A DNA stretch of 10,946 nt from the NCBI GenBank assembly GCA_002500665.1, contig DLRY01000031.1, positions 1 through 10,946 on the forward strand. The letters are read 5' to 3'. The notes under the pieces were generated by a model. That model did not search any database and was not told where the DNA came from. It worked only from the letters and a program-made list of their open reading frames with translations. Within the stretch, counting starts at the first letter, position 1; every line of letters begins with the position of its first letter. Of this stretch, positions 6,808 to 10,946 are shown piece by piece. This DNA comes from Opitutia bacterium UBA7876 (GTDB lineage: Bacteria > Verrucomicrobiota > Verrucomicrobiia > Opitutales > Seribacteraceae). Position numbers and translations under genes: made by a program.

Positions 6808-7695
6808 ATGGTCTACCTCGCCGTCGTCTCCGTGTTGTGGGCTTTTTCCTTCGGCTTGATCGGCAGCGCCTTGGCGGATGTGGATTCCTTCTTCGTAGCG
6901 ACTCTGCGTCTCCTTTGCGCCACCCTTCTCTTTCTTCCCTATCTGCGCTCGAGGAAAATCCGCAGGAAGGACTGCGGGAAGCTCATGACCTACGGGGCCA
7001 TCCAGTTTGGGCTCATGTATTCCTGCTACATGCATGCCTTTCAGTACCTCCCCTCCCACCTTGTCGCCCTCTTCTCCATCCTCACGCCTTTGTACGTCGT
7101 CCTCATTCACGACCTGCGCCGGCGTCAATTCACCCCCCGTTGGCTTTTGACGGCCTGCCTGTCCGTGGCGGGCGCGGTGGCCATCAAGGCAAAGGAAGTT
7201 CCTGCCGGCGATTTCTGGATCGGGTTTGGCCTCATGCAGGTGGCCGGGCTGTCCTTCGCCTATGGTCAGGTGGCTTATCGTGACTGGAAACGGAAAAACC
7301 CGGGCGTAGCGGACCAGGAGGTTTTCTCCCTGCTTGCCGCTGGAGGCGCCCTGACTGCCCTCCAGTTCAGCCTATACTTCACCGAATGGGGCGAGCTCCC
7401 GGCAAATGAAGTGCAATGGGGAGCCATCCTCTACTTGGGGGTAGTCGCCTCCGGTTTTGGTTTCTTTTTGTGGAACAAGGGGGCCGCAAGGACCAGTCCT
7501 GGAACTCTGGCCGCCTTCAACAACGCGGCGGTTCCCCTTGCCATGGCCTTCTCCCTCTTCGTATTCGGCGAAATCGACGATATCTCCAAGGAAAGTCTCG
7601 TAAGACTGGGTGTAGGCTCGAGCCTGATACTCATGGCCCTTATCCTAAGCATGAAGAAATCTTCATCCGCTTCCGTCACAAGAGGAGATCACTGA
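6808..7695 (+). CDS. EamA/DMT-superfamily permease, ten-helix
   Basis: The 295-residue inner-membrane protein has ten hydrophobic segments in two repeats of five, as in the drug/metabolite transporter superfamily. Helix 1 starts at the N-terminus (VYLAVVSVLWAFSFGLIGSA) and the last helix is near 263-283 (LVRLGVGSSLILMALILSM). Characteristic features are the Arg in helix 2 (FVATLRLLCA), the helix 3-4 pair with YLPSHLVALFSILTPLYVVL, and the second-repeat end GTLAAFNNAAVPLAMAFSLFVFGE. It lies 24 nt after the receptor stop with GGGAG close before the ATG, so the two are almost certainly co-transcribed. Members move amino acids, metabolites, biotin (E. coli YigM) or drugs, in either direction; the receptor neighbour argues for import of the same compound. 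I cannot name the substrate. The gene ends 93 nt before the HTH array and has no obvious terminator. Confidence 0.9.
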   Translation: MVYLAVVSVLWAFSFGLIGSALADVDSFFVATLRLLCATLLFLPYLRSRKIRRKDCGKLMTYGAIQFGLMYSCYMHAFQYLPSHLVALFSILTPLYVVLIHDLRRRQFTPRWLLTACLSVAGAVAIKAKEVPAGDFWIGFGLMQVAGLSFAYGQVAYRDWKRKNPGVADQEVFSLLAAGGALTALQFSLYFTEWGELPANEVQWGAILYLGVVASGFGFFLWNKGAARTSPGTLAAFNNAAVPLAMAFSLFVFGEIDDISKESLVRLGVGSSLILMALILSMKKSSSASVTRGDH

Positions 7696-7726
7696 AAGGA
7701 TCGGATTTGCATTTTTTTGAAATTTG

Positions 7727-7754
7727 TAATTGCAATGACCCGAATATGCAATTA
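7727..7754. promoter_or_regulatory. Perfect inverted repeat (candidate operator) before the HTH array
   Basis: TAATTGCA (7727-7734) and TGCAATTA (7747-7754) are exact reverse complements with 12 nt between, centre to centre 20 bp or two helical turns, as expected for a dimer binding one DNA face. It lies 35-62 nt upstream of the first HTH gene, inside the 93-nt gap after the permease. Promoter boxes overlap it ambiguously (for example TTGTAA 7724-7729 or TTGCAA 7730-7735 as -35). Autoregulation by one of the HTH proteins is the simplest reading but is inferred. Confidence 0.5.
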
Positions 7755-7788
7755 TGGGTATGTTTTTTGTCAATCAATAGCTAAAAAC

Positions 7789-7986
7789 ATGGACGAAATT
7801 GAAAACAGGCTCATTACCTTTACCCAGGCGGCTTATATTCTTGGCTATAAGAACTACCGTTCGGTTCTCAGGTTGATCAAGGAAGGTCATTTGAGGGAAT
7901 ACGTAATCCCCAACACGAAAAGAAGAAGACTCTACCTGCATGAAGTCATGAAGGTTGCCGTACCGGAGTCATCCACTCAGTCCTAA
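7789..7986 (+). CDS. Small single-domain HTH protein 1 of 4 (excisionase/MerR-N/BldC-like)
   Basis: This is a 65-residue protein from ATG 7789. The frame is open further upstream, but only this Met matches the short N-termini of the three paralogues that follow, and the upstream part overlaps the inverted repeat. The core reads RLITFTQAAYILGY (7-20), a predicted HTH start; NYRSVLRLIKEGHL (22-35), recognition helix and beta-turn; then YVIPNTKRRRLYLHEVM (38-54), the winged-hairpin part with an Arg cluster for DNA contact. This is the layout of excisionase-type HTH_17 domains and of single-domain MerR-like proteins such as Streptomyces BldC (68 residues). There is no effector or dimerisation domain, so it must act as a bare DNA-binding unit, probably cooperatively. 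First gene of the array. No Shine-Dalgarno is visible. Confidence 0.75.
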   Translation: MDEIENRLITFTQAAYILGYKNYRSVLRLIKEGHLREYVIPNTKRRRLYLHEVMKVAVPESSTQS

Positions 7987-8052
7987 GCCAAGGAATTGGA
8001 ACACAGGGCTAAACGAATTTCAAAGAGGGCAATGAGCTACAGGATGGGGTTG

Positions 8053-8256
8053 ATGGACGATTACCGCAGCGAGCGTTTCATTACCTTTAGTGAGGCTTCC
8101 GAAATACTCGGCATCAGGAGCTACTCGAGGGTAAGCAAAATGGTTAAGGCGGGAACGCTCGCGGCCTTCGAGTTGCCGGATACCGATCGCCTGAGGGTGC
8201 GAAAGAGCGACGTCATGGCGCTGATCCACAAAAGCTCCGCAAGCCAAAACGGATAA
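8053..8256 (+). CDS. Small single-domain HTH protein 2 of 4
   Basis: Start chosen at ATG 8053, giving 68 residues beginning MDDYRSERFITFSEASEILG, parallel to MDEIENRLITFTQAAYILG of gene 1; the bases AGGATGGGG just before it could serve as ribosome binding site. ATGs at 8032 and 8044, or a TTG at 7996, would add up to 19 residues without homology. The domain continues SYSRVSKMVKAGTLAAF, then LPDTDRLRVRKSDVMAL. Compared with the paralogues the triple Arg is reduced (DRLRVR), so DNA specificity may differ. The gene lies 66 nt after gene 1 and 7 nt before gene 3, consistent with one transcript. Function otherwise unknown. Confidence 0.75.
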   Translation: MDDYRSERFITFSEASEILGIRSYSRVSKMVKAGTLAAFELPDTDRLRVRKSDVMALIHKSSASQNG

Positions 8257-8263
8257 AATAACT

Positions 8264-8512
8264 ATGGAAGAACAAAACTTGGATAGATTCATCAAGATCA
8301 CCGAGGCGGCCGAGATTCTGGGTTTTGCCCATTACCGGTCGGTAAACCAGATGATCGAGCGCGGAGCCCTAACTGGCTACCGGTTGCCTCACGTGATCCG
8401 GCGCAGGGTCTTGTTGAGCGAAGTTTTCGCCCTTAAGGAGAAGGCGGAAAACATGAGGCTGTGCGGAACCGTTGTGAGTCGGGGCCGTGGAAGACCGCGC
8501 AAGTACGAGTAA
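8264..8512 (+). CDS. Small HTH protein 3 of 4 with C-terminal AT-hook
   Basis: The 82-residue protein has the array's common domain (RFIKITEAAEILGF, HYRSVNQMIERGALTGY, LPHVIRRRVLLSEVFAL; residues about 8-57). Unlike its sisters it has a 25-residue extension ending VSRGRGRPRKYE. GRGRPRK is a canonical AT-hook (Arg-Gly-Arg-Pro core) that inserts into the minor groove of AT-rich DNA. It therefore has two DNA-contact modes, major-groove HTH and minor-groove hook, and could act as a bending or bridging partner. It starts 7 nt after the stop of gene 2, so translation is probably coupled. The AT-hook combined with an excisionase/BldC-like domain is unusual. Confidence 0.8.
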   Translation: MEEQNLDRFIKITEAAEILGFAHYRSVNQMIERGALTGYRLPHVIRRRVLLSEVFALKEKAENMRLCGTVVSRGRGRPRKYE

Positions 8513-8533
8513 CCCTCTTTACGCGACATCACC

Positions 8534-8731
8534 ATGAATACGGATATTCCTCATGGAAGGCTTGTTTCCGTCTCGGAGGCGGCCCGCTTTCTCGGGTACA
8601 AGACGAACCGTCCCGTTGCAAAGATGATTCACTCGAAAATTCTGCCCACCTACACTTTGCCAGACAGCAAGCGCAGGCGGATTAGAATTTCGGATCTGAT
8701 GGAGCTGGTCAAGGTGGCTCCACCCGCCTGA
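8534..8731 (+). CDS. Small single-domain HTH protein 4 of 4
   Basis: The 65-residue protein is the last of the array: GRLVSVSEAARFLGY (8-22), then NRPVAKMIHSKILPTY, then LPDSKRRRIRISDLMELV. The RRR cluster and the final acidic/hydrophobic helix match gene 1 closely. The NYRS segment has become TNRP, a proline in the turn that may alter the recognition helix. It starts 21 nt after gene 3 without a clear Shine-Dalgarno. A 172-nt gap with its own probable promoter separates it from the response regulator, so it may close the operon. Function inferred only from the fold. Confidence 0.75.
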   Translation: MNTDIPHGRLVSVSEAARFLGYKTNRPVAKMIHSKILPTYTLPDSKRRRIRISDLMELVKVAPPA

Positions 8732-8832
8732 GTTTTCTTGGGGCTGGAGTGGATGAGCTTGGCATCCGAACCAACGGCGCATCCTTGGTCGTTCTCTGGT
8801 TTTAAGCCCATCTGCAATCAGGATTATAGTAG

Positions 8833-8861
8833 TTGACGGATTCTTGGTTTTAAGGATTAAA
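8833..8861 (+). promoter_or_regulatory. Probable sigma70-type promoter of the response regulator gene
   Basis: TTGACG (8833-8838) and ATTAAA (8856-8861) are 17 nt apart. A start near 8868 would leave about 36 nt before the ATG at 8904, which supports that start over the upstream in-frame ATG at 8844. TGCAATCA at 8813-8820 matches the array operator half-site TGCAATTA at 7 of 8 positions, just upstream of the -35. TGGTTTTAAG occurs twice here (8797-8806 and 8845-8854). The rest of the 172-nt gap after the last HTH gene shows nothing else. Confidence 0.45.
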
Positions 8862-8903
8862 TCATCCAGCCCTCTCTCCCAAAATCCCCCTACCCGCATA
8901 ACC

Positions 8904-10055
8904 ATGAGCTTTTCCAAGAAGATACTCTTCGTTGACGATGAAGACACTATCTTGAGCGGTTTTGAGCTTACCTTGGGACGGAGTTTCGAAGTTACCGTAT
9001 CCGCTTCCGTAACCGAGGCCCTCGATATATTCAAGGACCAAGGACCCTTTGCAGTGGTTGTTTCCGACTTTCAGATGCCCGTCATGACGGGGGCGGAATT
9101 TCTGCAAAAAATCCGTGAGCAGGACAAGGAAGTGGTCACCATGCTGCTGACGGGCGCGGCGAACTTCGAGAACGTATCCGAGACCGTCCACCATGGTCAA
9201 ATATTCCGTTTGCTGGGCAAGCCTTGTCAGCCGGACAGTATGAAGGAGCACATCAATGCGGCTCTTCGTCAATACGAGTTGATCCGGGCCGAAAAGGATA
9301 TGCTTGAGCAAACCCTCAACGGGGCCGTCCGGGCTATGACCTCGATCCTGGCAGCGTCGAAGCCGCTTTTCTTCGGCCGAGCTCAGAGGGTCAAGGAGGT
9401 TGCCTTCAATTTGGCCGAATTGCTCGACGTGGACGATCCCTGGAGGCTCGAGTTGGCCGCTACTTTCTCATACCTCGGTCACGTCGGGTTGCCCGACAAT
9501 ATCCAGGAGGACGTCTACAAGCAAAATGCCCTTCCCGGCGAGGTAAGGGAAATCATGGATGGCTTCCCGTCCTTCATCAGTGGAATCCTGGGCGGAATCC
9601 CACGGTTGGCCGACATCCCGGAGATCATAAAATCGATCGACTCTGACTACAACCCGCTCGTCATCGACAAGACGGGCATTCGCAAACTGGCCTCAATCCT
9701 CAGATTTGCCAGGGATTACGACCATTATGCATCCGAAGGAAGGTCCAATGCGAAGATCCGGGAGCTTCTGGCCTCTGAGGAGGAAAAGTATCTGCCCGGA
9801 ATCATTTCCGCCTTCACTAAGTCCTACAACATCTCGGTCGAAGACGATTTCATCGACATGGTAGACCCGAAGCAGTTAACCAAAGGTATGGAGATCAACC
9901 AGGACCTGCGCTTGCCAGACGAGACCTTGATCGCCCCCAAGGGCACCATAGTGGAGGAGCATTTTCTTCGCATTCTTCACAATTATTATGCGACCTACGA
10001 GGACAATCCTTTCCCGCAAGCCGTTCAAGTCCTGGTCAGGAAGAAGAAAAAATAG
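8904..10055 (+). CDS. Response regulator: receiver plus degenerate HD-GYP-like output domain
   Basis: The 383-residue protein starts at ATG 8904 (MSFSKKILFVDDEDT), where receiver homology begins. Receiver residues 1-125: acidic pocket D11-D12, phospho-acceptor D55 in VVVSDFQMPVMTG, T83 in LLTGAA, K106 in LGKPCQP, so it should be phosphorylatable. A helical linker (about 126-140) leads to an output domain like that of RpfG/HD-GYP proteins. The motif normally HDIGKIGIP is here SYLGHVGLP (189-197), the usual HP before the bulky helix is FP (221-222), and no intact HD pair is seen; IPRLADIPEIIKSI (232-245) retains the family shape. It therefore probably lacks cyclic-di-GMP phosphodiesterase activity and may act through binding or protein contact. 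The C-terminal 325-375 resembles the tail after such domains. A membrane sensor gene follows 52 nt later, the likely partner. Confidence 0.85.
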   Translation: MSFSKKILFVDDEDTILSGFELTLGRSFEVTVSASVTEALDIFKDQGPFAVVVSDFQMPVMTGAEFLQKIREQDKEVVTMLLTGAANFENVSETVHHGQIFRLLGKPCQPDSMKEHINAALRQYELIRAEKDMLEQTLNGAVRAMTSILAASKPLFFGRAQRVKEVAFNLAELLDVDDPWRLELAATFSYLGHVGLPDNIQEDVYKQNALPGEVREIMDGFPSFISGILGGIPRLADIPEIIKSIDSDYNPLVIDKTGIRKLASILRFARDYDHYASEGRSNAKIRELLASEEEKYLPGIISAFTKSYNISVEDDFIDMVDPKQLTKGMEINQDLRLPDETLIAPKGTIVEEHFLRILHNYYATYEDNPFPQAVQVLVRKKKK

Positions 10056-10107
10056 CCGATCGCAGCCATGTTCATTCGCGGATAGACCGCCCTAAGCCTC
10101 GGTCGCG

Positions 10108-10946
10108 ATGAAGATCAAGCATTACCTGCTTTTCATGACGCTGGTGTCGTTGCTTGGTGCATTTGCGTTGCTGTACGTTTCCTGGAGGCAAATGAGAAAG
10201 GCAAGTCTCGCGGACGAAGACTTCAGCGTCCTGGTCGAGTCGAGCGGCAAGGCGTCCCCCCTATGGAGGCAGGCTATGAAGGTATCCCGGGAAAGCAGGG
10301 ACGTCGTCATGGCCATGGATTTCTTTGCCGACGAGCAGTCCGTCCTCTTTCAATTCGTCGAAAATATGCTGCAGGAGCTCGGCAACAGCATCAAGCTCCT
10401 CCGTAAAACCGAGAGTGCACCCGATGAGATCGTCCGTGAGGTTGAGAAGGCCTTCGAGGATTTCAATCGGACCTCGGTCAAATTGGGCTCCCTTGCGGTT
10501 GCCGAGAACAGCGAACTGTTCCCCCAGCCCGATATCGGTCGTTCCTCGGCCAGTTTCGTCCAGGCAGTGGAAAAACTCGATAGTTGGGTCGAGCAATTCA
10601 TTATTGAGGAAAAGGAAAAGATGGAGGCGGCGAAGGCACGAATCGTCGAAACCCGCAAGGACTCCTTTTCCCTCATCGGGATTGCCTCCGTCGCGTATTT
10701 GCTGGTCATGCTTGCCCTTGGCTACCTCATTCACAAGAGCTTTCTCATCCCCGTGAGCAGGATGGCCAAGGCGGCGGATGAGGCATTGAGTGAAAGGAAA
10801 TCCTTCACCGAAAGCTCCTTCAAGGAGGTGCCTGCGGGCTCTTCGCGACGTTCCCGGGTGAAGAGCCTTTTCCGAAAGGAGACCGGTCCCAAGGAAATCG
10901 AGACCTTGTCCTCGAGGCTTTGGCAACTCGTGCACAAGCTGGAGGA
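10108..10946 (+). CDS. Membrane sensor protein, probable histidine kinase (3' end beyond window)
   Basis: The frame from ATG 10108 is open for 279 codons to the right edge. TM1 is at residues 6-24 (YLLFMTLVSLLGAFALLYV) and TM2 at about 188-208 (LIGIASVAYLLVMLALGYL). Between them is a mostly helical extracytoplasmic domain of about 165 residues rich in Glu/Lys, reminiscent of four-helix sensor bundles, without a recognised ligand motif. After TM2, FLIPVSRMAKAADEAL (212-227) resembles the first helix of a HAMP linker, followed by a basic, serine-rich stretch (240-262) and ETLSSRLWQLVHKLE starting a coiled coil. This is the usual front half of a transmembrane histidine kinase or, less likely, of a chemoreceptor; the kinase core would lie outside the window. 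Position 52 nt after the response regulator on the same strand supports a two-component pair. Confidence 0.75.
   Translation, partial: MKIKHYLLFMTLVSLLGAFALLYVSWRQMRKASLADEDFSVLVESSGKASPLWRQAMKVSRESRDVVMAMDFFADEQSVLFQFVENMLQELGNSIKLLRKTESAPDEIVREVEKAFEDFNRTSVKLGSLAVAENSELFPQPDIGRSSASFVQAVEKLDSWVEQFIIEEKEKMEAAKARIVETRKDSFSLIGIASVAYLLVMLALGYLIHKSFLIPVSRMAKAADEALSERKSFTESSFKEVPAGSSRRSRVKSLFRKETGPKEIETLSSRLWQLVHKLE

Noticed and set aside
5599..7128. Long minus-strand open frame (509 codons) opposite the receptor and permease genes
   Set aside because: Antisense shadow in GC-rich coding DNA. The protein is rich in Val/Gly/Glu with no motif or signal, while both plus-strand genes have clear family motifs.
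10085..10104. GACCG/CGGTC hairpin just before the sensor start codon
   Set aside because: Only 5 bp with a 10-base loop and no T-run; not distinguishable from chance.
10261..10935. Minus-strand 224-codon frame at the right edge
   Set aside because: Antisense to the sensor gene, which has two membrane segments and a HAMP-like linker in the plus frame that is open to the edge.
1..10946. CRISPR array, complete tRNA, rRNA or IS element
   Set aside because: No regularly spaced repeats, no full cloverleaf, no transposase or terminal inverted repeats were found by reading both strands.

Overview
The window looks like a chromosomal segment of a marine-type Verrucomicrobiota (Opitutales/Puniceicoccales-like). 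This is inferred from protein style only: a GH71/99-like secreted hydrolase, an agarase-like glycosidase relic, a verrucomicrobial-type TonB-dependent receptor, a two-domain CPxSGK...CCxxC protein, integrase relics of the HSLR...MRHSD...RNLP type, and scarce Shine-Dalgarno sequences. No rRNA or other phylogenetic marker is present, so the assignment is tentative.

Left part (1-4257), a worn accessory region. On the minus strand a secreted glycoside hydrolase (GH71/99-like) runs off the left edge. Behind its start lies the decayed C-terminal end of a tyrosine recombinase. The antisense strand of its last codons is a copy of the 3' end of a tmRNA (ssrA) gene, a classic integration site. Then come an MscS-type mechanosensitive channel gene (minus) and a second, more decayed recombinase tail, about 70% identical over 54 nt to the first. 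The channel gene therefore sits between two integrase relics and may be stranded cargo. A small exported cysteine-rich protein with two tandem metal-binding-like modules (plus) and a frameshifted fragment of an agarase-like glycosidase (minus) complete this part.

Middle part (4258-7695), ordinary GC-richer core-like genes. An atypical MsrA (GCLWG) reads left. Diverging from it is a two-gene unit of a TonB-dependent outer-membrane receptor and a ten-helix EamA/DMT permease, which plausibly move one small solute across the outer and inner membranes. A perfect inverted repeat overlaps the putative receptor promoter.

Right part (7696-10946), a regulatory cluster. Four tandem paralogous genes each encode a 65-82 residue single-domain helix-turn-helix protein (excisionase/MerR-N-terminal/BldC-like). 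The third carries a C-terminal AT-hook. A perfect 8-bp inverted repeat with 20-bp centre-to-centre spacing precedes the array and looks like an operator. A response regulator with a receiver domain and a degenerate HD-GYP-like output domain follows, then a membrane sensor protein (probable histidine kinase) cut by the right edge. The HTH array with its operator and linked two-component pair is the best candidate here for an undescribed system: a small-DNA-binding-protein module tied to a signalling pair.

Two of the longest genes, at the left and right edges, are open at the window boundary. They were found by translating the edges by hand.
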